NCBI GenBank assembly: GCA_964480565.1
Contig: CAYZSU010000006.1
Span: 1-51,666, forward strand
DNA from: CAYZSU01 sp964480565
GTDB taxonomy: Bacteria; UBA10199; 2-02-FULL-44-16; JAAZCA01
Direction: 5' to 3'
Length of the DNA: 51,666 nt
Shown here: positions 1 through 8,171 of the stretch, piece by piece
Layout: every line of letters begins with the position of its first letter
Position numbering within the stretch: position 1 is the stretch's first letter
Notes under the pieces: generated by a model
The model's database searches: none
Told to the model about the DNA's origin: nothing
Seen by the model: the letters and a program-made list of their open reading frames with translations, nothing else
Position numbers and translations under genes: made by a program

Positions 1-415
1 CTTTAAAACCTCTATCTAAATTATTTTTTAAGTAAATTATCAGGTTAGAAAAAATAGAATTTCTTAATACATCTAAATCTGAGCTAATTGGATTTATTAT
101 TTCAATTTGTGACTTACTTTCATTAAATAATTTATTAATTTTAGAATCAGTAAAAGACCAGGTTACAGTTTCTAGATACCCCTTAGATGCAACTGATCGC
201 TGTAAAAAATGGAATAACTTTTGCTGTCTATTTAAGCTTGATTTTGTTCTTGCCTTTTCTGGCTCTTCAATTTTTATTTGATCATAACCTTTTATCCTTA
301 CAATTTCTTCTACTATATCAATTGGTTGAACAATATCTGGCCTCCACGAAGGTACGGATAAGTCTAAATAATCTTTTTGTTTTTTATCAATATATCCATC
401 ACCGCATTTGTATTG
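1..415 (-). pseudogene. pheT: Remnant of pheT (phenylalanyl-tRNA synthetase beta subunit)
   Basis: The minus strand from an in-frame stop at 416-418 down to the window edge translates into PheT-like sequence. It includes VPSWRPDI, a DIVEEIVRIKGYD block, ETVTWSF and NPISSDLDVLRNS, which fit the B5 and core region of the beta subunit that helps charge tRNA-Phe. The reading stops at TAA (21-23) within a run of A. Removing one A restores a LKNNLDRGFK continuation to the window edge, so a one-base frameshift is present. There is no start codon or N-terminal half here. The stretch looks more AT-rich than the neighbouring genes, and the TWSF...NPISSDL wording recalls alphaproteobacterial enzymes from memory. 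I read it as a decayed, probably acquired copy; a functional pheT should lie elsewhere. Confidence 0.72.
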
Positions 416-777
416 TTATGCGGATCCATCACTTGTCCATTTTTTATAAGGTATTGGCTCATCAACAGCTCCTATTTTTTTGGGACTAACATGCTGGACT
501 AATTTTTCATGGTCCTATCCAGCAAATCCAGTTCATCATCTGCTTTGAAAATGTCATTCTCGTGAATGACACTTAGATTTTATCGTCTTTACAAAATATT
601 ACGCCTAGATTCCCGATCAACATCGCTTCGGGAATGACAAGCACTTATTGTCATTCATATGCAGCCACCATTATCAGAATAGATCCCGGCTCAAGGCTGG
701 AATAACACTGTAAGAACGAGAGTGACAAAATATCCATTTTTCAACAATGGGCGTTTCCAAGGGCAGTCCCACTGGGC
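416..777. other. Gene-free stretch with small palindromes and a repeat end
   Basis: No convincing gene. A short open stretch on the minus strand directly upstream of the pheT remnant (about 417-520) resembles nothing I recognise. There are two small perfect palindromes: an 8-bp stem TGTCATTC/GAATGACA at 552-571, and ATTCCCGA/TCGGGAAT at 609-635. The last part, about 731-770, resembles the right end of the interspersed repeat seen in full at 5600-5727. The stretch lies just downstream of pyrB; I see no clear intrinsic terminator. Confidence 0.5.
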
Positions 778-1710
778 TCATTCCGCAATATCACCCAAAA
801 GATGATACAGAACAGCCATTCGAATTGCCACGCCATTGGTTACCTGATCCAAAATAACGGATTGACTACAATCAGCTAATTCCGGACTAATCTCTACACC
901 GCGATTGACTGGACCTGGATGCATGATAGTCAAATCTGCCTTGGCATTTGACAAGACAGGGGCTGATACGCCAAAATATTTTGCATATTCCCGAGTATTT
1001 GGAAAATAGCAATCATGCATACGTTCATTTTGAACACGCAATAACATCAGCACATCCAAATCAGGAATGATATCGTTGATATTATAACTAACAGTTACGC
1101 CATATACATCGGCAACATGCAATGGAATTAAGCTTGGCGGGCCACAAAGCGTCACCTTTAAACCCATTTTTTTAAGTAATAGCATATTGGATCTCGCAAC
1201 GCGCGAATGCAAAATATCGCCCACAATACCCACGTGTAGATTTTTAAGCCGACCTTTGGCCTCCTGAATGGTCATTAAATCCAAAAGTGCCTGCGTGGGA
1301 TGTTCGTGCATACCATCGCCAGCATTGATAATATGTGCATTTGTGGCTTTTGTCGCTTGTAGCGGCGCACCAGACGCATGATGCCTAATAATGAGTATAT
1401 CCGGACGCATGGCTTCCAAATTCTTAACTGTATCCAGCAATGTCTCCCCTTTTTTTGCCATGGCACTGCCGGATTTACTAATATTTACTGTATCTGCGGA
1501 CATTCGCTTTTCCGCAATCTCAAAGGATAAACGCGTCCGCGTGCTATCCTCAAAGAAACAATTGACAATGGTTCGACCACGCAATGTTGGCACTTTTTTT
1601 ATTGGCCGTTCAGATATATCTTTAAATGTATCTGCTGTTTGCAATATATTTAGAACATCTTTTTTAGTTAAATCACTAATTGAAATAATATGACGTGTCG
1701 ATAAGTGCAT
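778..1710 (-). CDS. pyrB: Aspartate carbamoyltransferase catalytic chain
   Basis: Cytoplasmic enzyme that joins carbamoyl phosphate to L-aspartate, the committed step of pyrimidine synthesis. The 310-residue length is normal for the catalytic chain. The carbamoyl-phosphate signature STRTRLSFE is at about residues 56-64, the mobile-loop lysine lies in KKGETLLDT, HPTQALLD is mid-protein and MHPGPVNRG is near the C-terminus, so all key motifs look intact. The start has an AGGA ribosome site about 8 bases upstream. It follows pyrR on the same strand, but the 250-base gap contains a MITE-like element. No pyrI or pyrC follows. Confidence 0.96.
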   Translation of the reverse strand: MHLSTRHIISISDLTKKDVLNILQTADTFKDISERPIKKVPTLRGRTIVNCFFEDSTRTRLSFEIAEKRMSADTVNISKSGSAMAKKGETLLDTVKNLEAMRPDILIIRHHASGAPLQATKATNAHIINAGDGMHEHPTQALLDLMTIQEAKGRLKNLHVGIVGDILHSRVARSNMLLLKKMGLKVTLCGPPSLIPLHVADVYGVTVSYNINDIIPDLDVLMLLRVQNERMHDCYFPNTREYAKYFGVSAPVLSNAKADLTIMHPGPVNRGVEISPELADCSQSVILDQVTNGVAIRMAVLYHLLGDIAE

Positions 1711-1762
1711 TGCGTTGTCCTATGTATAAGTATCATATTTTTATGAACAGATGGTATTGCCC

Positions 1763-1961
1763 TAGGGCGTGTCCTCAATTCATTTAAGAATCCACTAAAT
1801 GCGTATAAATAGGCAAAAAAAGAAATTAATTCCCTAATGCCATACATTTTTTGTCATCATCGGACTTGATCCGATGATCCATAAATGACTGTAAACACTG
1901 GATTATCGGGTCAAGCCCGATAATGACAGACATTTAGGTGTTCAATTGAGGACACGCCCTA
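1763..1961. mobile_element. MITE-like element between pyrR and pyrB
   Basis: About 199 bases bounded by a perfect 18-base inverted repeat: TAGGGCGTGTCCTCAATT at 1763-1780, with its complement at 1944-1961. The outermost TA on both sides could be a duplicated TA target, as with IS630/Tc1-like elements. The interior holds two further palindromes built on CATCGGACTTGATCCGATG and ATTATCGGGTCAAGCCCGATAAT-type sequences. There is no coding capacity, so a transposase would have to act in trans. It sits in the gap between pyrR and pyrB and could affect their co-transcription. Confidence 0.75.
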
Positions 1962-1967
1962 AAACGA

Positions 1968-2501
1968 CTATTTATTAACAGTACCCACATAGACTTCATT
2001 GGATCCATCACAGTCCTTAATTTTTACTTTCACGTTTTCATTGGCTTTTGTTTGTATAAATTGTGCGACATAATCTGCTTGAATGGGCAATTCTCGCCAC
2101 CCGCGATCGACCATGACCATCAGTTTTATAAATTTGGGACGACCATAATCAATCAGCGCATCCATAGCAGAGCGAATTGTGCGGCCAGTATAGAGTACAT
2201 CATCCACTAGAATAAGCCCCTTGCCATTTACTGAAAAAGGTAGCTCTGTTTTTTTGACAATGGGTTGATCTTCGACTTCAGACAAATCATCGCGATATAA
2301 ATTAATATCCAAACTACCCACTTCAATGGGCTTATGCTGAATAATTTCGATTTTTTGAGCCAACCATTGCGCCAACGGTACGCCACGCGTCCGAATGCCA
2401 ACCAATGCCACATTTTCAGTACCATCCTCAATAATTCGTTTGGCAATATCCATTAATACGCGATCCATATCTGTTTCTGTTAGTATATGACGATGTGTCA
2501 T
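1968..2501 (-). CDS. pyrR: PyrR: pyrimidine operon attenuation protein / uracil phosphoribosyltransferase
   Basis: PRTase-fold protein that senses UMP/UTP, binds leader RNA of pyr genes and often retains uracil phosphoribosyltransferase activity. The PRPP-binding loop ILVDDVLYTGRT is at about residues 97-108, and VGIRTRGVPLAQWLA is typical of PyrR. I chose the ATG at 2501 (177 residues, usual length) because AGGAGGT at 2507-2513 is ideally spaced; an in-frame ATG at 2540 would run through that ribosome site and the leader hairpin. It lies upstream of pyrB, and a terminator hairpin in its own leader fits attenuation control. Confidence 0.94.
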   Translation of the reverse strand: MTHRHILTETDMDRVLMDIAKRIIEDGTENVALVGIRTRGVPLAQWLAQKIEIIQHKPIEVGSLDINLYRDDLSEVEDQPIVKKTELPFSVNGKGLILVDDVLYTGRTIRSAMDALIDYGRPKFIKLMVMVDRGWRELPIQADYVAQFIQTKANENVKVKIKDCDGSNEVYVGTVNK

Positions 2502-2522
2502 GTCCGACCTCCTTTTTTTCGC

Positions 2523-2552
2523 AAAAAAAATCCCCTCCAAATATTGGAGAGG
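2523..2552 (-). terminator. Intrinsic terminator in the pyrR leader (probable attenuator)
   Basis: On the minus strand a 9-bp stem (2544-2552 pairing with 2532-2540, one G-U pair, 3-base loop) is followed by eight T residues. It lies between a plausible promoter and the pyrR ribosome site, the position of a transcription attenuator. It could equally be the terminator of lepA-lepB, which end about 115 bases upstream. I could not identify a clear antiterminator or PyrR-binding loop. Confidence 0.7.
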
Positions 2553-2598
2553 TTTTTAAATATCATCGGCGTGTGTGAGTGTCTTTCATTAAAAAAAG

Positions 2599-2627
2599 TT
2601 GATAATGAACTTATCGGTCAAAGTCAA
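2599..2627 (-). promoter_or_regulatory. Predicted sigma-70 promoter for pyrR-pyrB
   Basis: Minus-strand -35 TTGACT (2622-2627) and -10 TATCAA (2599-2604) with 17-base spacing, just after lepB. A start near 2592 would give a leader of roughly 90 bases containing the terminator hairpin. Prediction by eye only. Confidence 0.45.
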
Positions 2628-2668
2628 GCATGTTGTATTTTTTCTAACTGGAATACTATCAAGGCAAT

Positions 2669-3421
2669 TTAATTCAACCATGTCCCAATATTTTGCCATC
2701 TGATACGGCTAAAGAAATTCCATATTTTTCCAGGCTGAGCTGATAGCCAAATAAACATGGCCTTTCCCTTAATATGCCCCATGGGTACAAACCCCCAGTA
2801 GCGGCTATCATTAGAGCCATCACGATTATCGCCAACCATAAAGTAGTGATCCTCAGGAACTGATACTGAAAATGCAGGGCGCTCCCCATTATAATTTTGA
2901 TATTGAACTAAATAATGTTTATCGCCCGTTTGTTCATCAAAAACAGTCATATCCGTCCAATCCTGTTCACGTGGAATATCAGTAAATGAACTTTTGCCAT
3001 CCAATTGTAGACGTTTGGCATTATTGGAATCGGCTTGGGCCCGCAATGTTTCTCTGGGAAGAATCTGATCATTTATATAAATATTGCCGTTTTCAAATCG
3101 GATTTGATCACCAGGAATACCAACAATACGTTTGATAAAATCCGTACTATTATCACCTGGAAATATAAAAACAACCACATCACCGCGTTCTGGAGTACTG
3201 GTTTGAATCAAATACTTATGCACTAATGGCAATCGGATACCATAGCTAAATTTTTGCACAAAGATTTTATCCCCAGGCACAATGGTTGGAATCATTGATC
3301 CAGACGGAATGCTATAGGGCTCAACAATAACGCTTCGAAATAATAATGCGATAAGAACTGCCAAACCAATTGACTTCACATATGAAAAAAAACCCTGTTT
3401 TTCATTCGCTTTTTTGGCCAT
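2669..3421 (-). CDS. lepB: Signal peptidase I
   Basis: Membrane-bound protease that removes signal peptides from exported pre-proteins on the periplasmic face. There is one N-terminal hydrophobic segment (about residues 17-33). The catalytic Ser is in PSGSM (residue 42) and the catalytic Lys in DFIKRIVGIPGD (residue 96), with the conserved GDNRDGSNDSRYWG box near the C-terminus. At 250 residues it is complete. The start has AAGGA about 7 bases upstream. It follows lepA by 24 bases, the common lepA-lepB operon arrangement. Confidence 0.96.
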   Translation of the reverse strand: MAKKANEKQGFFSYVKSIGLAVLIALLFRSVIVEPYSIPSGSMIPTIVPGDKIFVQKFSYGIRLPLVHKYLIQTSTPERGDVVVFIFPGDNSTDFIKRIVGIPGDQIRFENGNIYINDQILPRETLRAQADSNNAKRLQLDGKSSFTDIPREQDWTDMTVFDEQTGDKHYLVQYQNYNGERPAFSVSVPEDHYFMVGDNRDGSNDSRYWGFVPMGHIKGKAMFIWLSAQPGKIWNFFSRIRWQNIGTWLN

Positions 3422-3445
3422 TAGTCATCCTTATAATTTTAGTCA

Positions 3446-5263
3446 TTACTTTACTTGAAGCACGCTTAAAAAAGCTTCTTGAGGAATATCCACACTACCT
3501 ACTTTTTTCATGCGTTTTTTACCTTCTTTTTGCCGTTCCAAGAGCTTGCGTTTACGCGTAATATCACCACCATAGCATTTTGCCGTAACATCTTTGCGCA
3601 ATGCTTTTACAGTTTCTCGCGCAATAATCTTGCCACCAATCGCAGCCTGAATAGCCACTTCATACATTTGTCGTGGGATTAAACCTCTTAATTTTTTCAC
3701 CAATTCACGACCCTTATACGATGCATTATCCCGATGCACAATCACTGACAATGCATCAACAGGTTCGCCATTAATGAGTACTGCCAATTTCACAAGACGT
3801 GCAATCTCATAATCAATCAACTCATAGTCTAAGGATGCATAGCCACGAGATATTGTCTTTAAACGATCAAAAAAATCAAACATCATCTCGGAAAATGGTA
3901 ATTTATACTGAACCAATACACGATCATGACCAAAATATTCCAATCCCAACTGTTGACCACGCCGTTCCTGGCATAATTTCATCACGCCACCCACTGCATC
4001 ACTCGGACATAAAATAGATGCCTTCGCATACGGCTCTGATAGGCTTTCAATATGATTTAATTCAGGCAGTTTTGCAGGTGAATCCACATCGATCTGTTCA
4101 CCAGACCTGGTAATTACTTTGTACACAACCGTTGGTGCTGTTGATACCAAAGTTAAGCCATACTCCCGTTCCAATCGTTCCTGAATAATTTCCAAGTGAA
4201 GCGATCCTAAGAAACCCGCACGAAAACCAAAACCAAGCGCAGTTGAACTTTCCGGTTCATAGCGAAAGGCTGCGTCATTCAAACCTAGTTTTTCAAGTGC
4301 ATCGCGTAAATCTTCATATTGCCCAGGATCCGTGGGATACAGTCCAGCAAATACCATGGGTTTTACTTCTTGAAAACCATCCAATGCAGTACTTGCAGGA
4401 TTTTTTTCCAATGTTACTGTATCGCCAACTCTAGTATCGGCTACCACTTTAATATTGGCAATCAATATACCTACTTCACCTGTATTTAATTCATCGACAT
4501 CCACTTGATGCGGTGAAAACACGCATAATCGTTGGACTTCAAACACTTTTTCCACATGCATTAATCGAATTTGATCTTTTATTTTAATTTTTCCATCTTT
4601 CACACGAATTAATGCCACAGCTCCCAGATAACTATCAAACCAACTGTCAAAAATCAGCGCACGCAAAGGTTGATCCTCTTGACCAGACGGTGGCGGCAAA
4701 TGATTCACAATTGCTTCCAATACACTTTTAATATTTTGTCCTGTTTTCGCAGATACAGCAACAGCTTGCTCCGCAGGAATGGATAAAATATCCTCGCATT
4801 GAGCTTTTGCTTCATCCACATCTGCACTCGGTAAATCCATTTTATTGATTACAGGAACCAGGTGGTCCAAATTATTTTGCATGGCAAGCAATGCATTGGC
4901 CATTGTTTGCGCTTGTACCCCTTGTGTTGCATCGATCACAAGAAGCGCACCATCACATGCAGCAAGCGAGCGACTCACTTCATAATGAAAATCCACATGC
5001 CCAGGTGTATCAATTAAATTGAGCTGATAGGTTTCTCCATTATCCGCAGTATAATTCAATCGAACACTTTGCGCTTTAATCGTAATGCCCCGTTCGCGCT
5101 CTAAATCCATTTTATCCAAAAACTGGTCTTTTTGCTCGCGATCACTCAGCGCACCTGTTTCTTCCAATAAACGATCCGCTAAGGTGGATTTACCGTGATC
5201 AATGTGGGCAATAATTGAAAAATTTCGTATATGACTTTGTGTACTCATAGAATAATCATCCAT
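3446..5263 (-). CDS. lepA: Elongation factor 4 (LepA)
   Basis: Ribosome-associated GTPase that back-translocates stalled ribosomes. The P-loop AHIDHGKST is at about residues 19-27, followed by the DTPGH and NKMD motifs of translational GTPases. The family-specific C-terminal domain ends in a KR-rich segment (GGDITRKRKLLERQKEGKKRM-type). The 605-residue length is usual. Two in-frame ATGs (5263 and 5248) are possible; neither has a strong ribosome site, and five extra residues make little difference. First gene of lepA-lepB on the minus strand. Confidence 0.97.
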   Translation of the reverse strand: MDDYSMSTQSHIRNFSIIAHIDHGKSTLADRLLEETGALSDREQKDQFLDKMDLERERGITIKAQSVRLNYTADNGETYQLNLIDTPGHVDFHYEVSRSLAACDGALLVIDATQGVQAQTMANALLAMQNNLDHLVPVINKMDLPSADVDEAKAQCEDILSIPAEQAVAVSAKTGQNIKSVLEAIVNHLPPPSGQEDQPLRALIFDSWFDSYLGAVALIRVKDGKIKIKDQIRLMHVEKVFEVQRLCVFSPHQVDVDELNTGEVGILIANIKVVADTRVGDTVTLEKNPASTALDGFQEVKPMVFAGLYPTDPGQYEDLRDALEKLGLNDAAFRYEPESSTALGFGFRAGFLGSLHLEIIQERLEREYGLTLVSTAPTVVYKVITRSGEQIDVDSPAKLPELNHIESLSEPYAKASILCPSDAVGGVMKLCQERRGQQLGLEYFGHDRVLVQYKLPFSEMMFDFFDRLKTISRGYASLDYELIDYEIARLVKLAVLINGEPVDALSVIVHRDNASYKGRELVKKLRGLIPRQMYEVAIQAAIGGKIIARETVKALRKDVTAKCYGGDITRKRKLLERQKEGKKRMKKVGSVDIPQEAFLSVLQVK

Positions 5264-5599
5264 TTAAAATGAGCGCGATTTATGGCTGAAAATCAATCAA
5301 ATGTAAAGAAGACAGTGATTAAGAAACTACCCTTAAAATAGATATTTAGGAAAGTATTCAAAAATGCTATAGACTAACTACCCCCCGTGTACTCATGGGG
5401 ATGACAGAAAGCGCCTGTCACCATCGGATGTGATCCGGTGGTCTAGGCGCAACACACTGTAAAAACCCAAGATCCCCGGCTTATCCCCGAATGATTTAAT
5501 CGGGGATCAATACCACCTCGAGGATGATAATGCGGACACTTCAAGGAACTGCCCTGTGATGGATTTTAATGGAACTGTTGAAAAATAGGCAATTTGTGG
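5264..5599. other. Gene-free stretch with repeat fragments
   Basis: Upstream of lepA, without a gene. About 5324-5368 resembles the left part of the interspersed repeat family seen at 5600-5727. A palindrome GATCCCCG...CGGGGATC spans 5471-5508, and around 5420-5455 is a GATCCGGTGG-type segment related to the palindromes inside the element at 1763-1961. This looks like layered repeat debris. Confidence 0.5.
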
Positions 5600-5727
5600 G
5601 GGGTTGTTCAAAAATACCTAGATTCAAGGCTTCCGCAAACCCGTAACTGGAGCGTACATGCGAGTACGTGAGAATTGCGGGTGTTAGCTAAGAAACACCG
5701 AAGATGGGCATTCCTAAGGGCAACCCC
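5600..5727 (+). repeat. Interspersed palindromic repeat, family A, copy 1
   Basis: A 128-base unit beginning GGGGTTGTTCAAAAATACC and ending in GATGGGCATT...CAACCCC, with an internal ACATGCGAGTACGTGAG. Related copies lie at 40606-40731 (nearly the same length), 34688-35148 (split by another repeat) and 24338-24431 (shortened), with fragments elsewhere. It abuts the stop codon of the broken gene at 5728. Such elements can act as MITE-like DNA or as transcript-end hairpins. Confidence 0.7.
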
Positions 5728-6675
5728 TTAATCTAAATTCTCACTTGCATAGCGATGCACATAGTCCAAGTAATTGGCATTTTCAACTAATCCATCACTT
5801 AGAAATTGAGAGTAAAGATCAGTCATTAATATGTCCCACATAGCATATGAAGAATACCCATTGGTTGTCGCTAACGTCGCTAATGCATCCAAACTCCGTT
5901 GTAAGGATGACTGATAATATGAAAATACACTCGTCCTATATTGCACAATGCATGGATCGCTAAGCAATGAACCGGTTAACAAGCTAGTCGCATGCATTAT
6001 CCGGTCATGGCGACCCAGTTTTAAATAAATGCTCATTGCTAAATCACTCATTGGATATTTATCCGAACTACTAGTCGCCTTAAATGCCTTCATTTCGCAA
6101 TAATGCGGTGAATTATGATAGGGATAATGCGAGGCATTACCCGCAACAATACCACTTCCGTCGCGCATAATTGAAAAAAGTGAAATCATATCCGGGAATC
6201 AATCATACATAGTTCGCGCAAATGCAGCCATATCATTGGAATGATATGGAGAAAATAGTAGATGATAAAATACTGCAATACTTGCAAACGGCAGATACTT
6301 CGCAGGCAATACTGAAATTTTTGTCCCATTGGAAATAAAATCAATGGCTGCGTTTTTTTGAATTTCACCTAGAATTTCATTATAACTGTTTTTATCCGAT
6401 TGATTTGAAAATACCCATTGCATCAAACCAATATGGGGCGCAAATGAATGAGGAGATAGCACTGGTTGAATTTGTGCGGATAATTCATGAAATCGATGTT
6501 GTGTAAATGGATCTGTCCCTTTTAATGCCTGACCATTTCCCAAAGCACGTTGTATAATACAATGACGCAACGATCCCATTGCATCACACCTAGAGGTAAT
6601 GACTGGGTTTGCTACGGCATGAGATGAAGGAAAAAGGGGGGTTAACCGAGGCATCGGCCCTGTTATTGTTCGCAT
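5728..6675 (-). pseudogene. Unrecognised gene interrupted by an in-frame TGA
   Basis: Two open segments (6675-6199 and 6198-5728) are in the same frame, separated only by a TGA at 6199-6201; read through, they give one protein of about 315 residues. The second half has an ATG at 6189 but no convincing ribosome site. The first half starts at 6675 after AAGG. I recognise no domain. The protein has no signal peptide or membrane segment, is rich in Ser, His and Tyr, and its C-terminal half looks helical. TGA serves as a normal stop elsewhere here, so a nonsense mutation is the simplest reading; suppression, selenocysteine use or a genuine split gene are alternatives. The next gene upstream is also an orphan. 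Confidence 0.6.
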
Positions 6676-6819
6676 AACACCCTACCTTGTTCATTATTTT
6701 ATATCTTTGGTAAATAGGTATCGTAGCGACATTCAATCTGTCAATACTAAAAATAATTTTACCAACTGGATTTGAAATAGGATTTTTTTAGGGAATAGAG
6801 ATTCAAATTATTTGAATCT

Positions 6820-8049
6820 CTATTCCCCCATGGCGCCATAATGCTGATTCGCAGCTTCCAATACTTCATGCCTGTATTGCCCTGTTTGAATACGAGGTTC
6901 TAAATCTGCCAAGACTTCTTTCTGTAATGACAACGGACGGTTATATAACCCAGTAACTTCACCAGGACTGGCCATTTCTGAATCCAATAGAAATTCAGAA
7001 AAGTCCCTTTCTAACGCAAGTTGAGGTTCGATAACACCTATTCTATTTGCCACATGATGAAATTCCGCACGCATGGCCTGTGCTAAGGGAAATGTGGCGG
7101 GCGCTTCTTGTACAAGTCTATCCAGTATATCGTAATATCGTCTTTGAATTGCACTAAATTGTGTAGTTGCTGTAGACGAACCTGATTGCAATTGATTTAA
7201 TTCTGATGCGCAGGACTCTAATTCTACAATAATTGCCTCACTTACTTCTGCAGATAGTTTGAGCGCTTTAATCTCGCGAATAAATGTTCGAATCGACCTT
7301 GCACAAGCCTGATAGTATTGATTGCCACGCATTATAAGACCGTCAACTAATTCCTCAGTCGTCACATCCAATTGCCCGCCATTTCCAACAGTTTCTGCCA
7401 TCGCACTATTACTCATGGCCGCGATCACTGCGCTGCCTTCTATTGCACCAATCGCCGCCCCTGAATACACGCCTGCACCTTGCAGAGCCAATGCCCCTGC
7501 ACCCGATGAGTTCATGGATAATTGAACGGGTGGTCGTATTTTCACATTACCAGGCTTTACCGCCCTCACACCATGGCGAAGTCCCATCGCCGCAAATGCA
7601 GTGAGTAGCGCCATACTGGCATTTTCAATAGCTGCATCCTGATTATAATTGCTCGGATCTGTTAATGCGTGCATATAAAGCATTGCCCCAACCTCTGGTA
7701 CGCTTTTAATCATATGCACAGTGCCTTGAATGATATTTCCTGCTAAATTTAAAATGCCTGCACCAGCGGCTGTTATCGGTTGATTATGCCTGCTAGCGGC
7801 TTTATTTACTTCCGCCCACATATGCCGCATGCCACCCACAAATAACCCTGCCGTTTGCTTGCTAAGCGCTGCATATGCCAATGCAGTATCACGAGTACTG
7901 CAAAGGATAGTATCGCTTATCGATGAATGTTCTTCCAGTCGAAGCAATGGATGAGTTTTGCCTTTATAGGAAAGGTCTGAACCTTTAACAGTGCATAGTT
8001 GACGATTAGGAATTCCGTCACGGGGGGCGGGTTTACATGTAATCACCAT
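6820..8049 (-). CDS. Unrecognised 409-residue protein
   Basis: Complete reading frame with a GGGAG ribosome site about 8 bases before the ATG. I recognise no family. There is no N-terminal signal peptide. The middle (about residues 85-225) is rich in Ala, Gly and small hydrophobics, with possible weak membrane-interacting helices (GAGALALQGAGVYSGAAIG region). The C-terminal 180 residues look helical and charged, possibly coiled coil. It stands beside another orphan gene interrupted by a stop, suggesting an accessory pair. A secreted effector or toxin-like protein is conceivable but not shown by any motif. Confidence 0.6.
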   Translation of the reverse strand: MVITCKPAPRDGIPNRQLCTVKGSDLSYKGKTHPLLRLEEHSSISDTILCSTRDTALAYAALSKQTAGLFVGGMRHMWAEVNKAASRHNQPITAAGAGILNLAGNIIQGTVHMIKSVPEVGAMLYMHALTDPSNYNQDAAIENASMALLTAFAAMGLRHGVRAVKPGNVKIRPPVQLSMNSSGAGALALQGAGVYSGAAIGAIEGSAVIAAMSNSAMAETVGNGGQLDVTTEELVDGLIMRGNQYYQACARSIRTFIREIKALKLSAEVSEAIIVELESCASELNQLQSGSSTATTQFSAIQRRYYDILDRLVQEAPATFPLAQAMRAEFHHVANRIGVIEPQLALERDFSEFLLDSEMASPGEVTGLYNRPLSLQKEVLADLEPRIQTGQYRHEVLEAANQHYGAMGE

Positions 8050-8171
8050 AATTTTCTCCCAGATGTAAATTGTCTCTTGATTATATTATCGGTTGATTAC
8101 ACTGAAAAGTTGCTCAATTATATTTTAAATATTATTTATATAAAATCCATAGAATAAACAATTAGAAATAA

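Noticed and set aside
187..489. 100-codon plus-strand open frame at the left end
   Set aside because: The opposite strand carries clear PheT motifs, and the plus-strand translation is a hydrophobic low-complexity product of AT-rich DNA.
6199..6201. TGA as a sense codon (alternative genetic code)
   Set aside because: Several well-supported genes here end in TGA (for example ssb), and no core gene has internal TGA, so only this one gene is affected.
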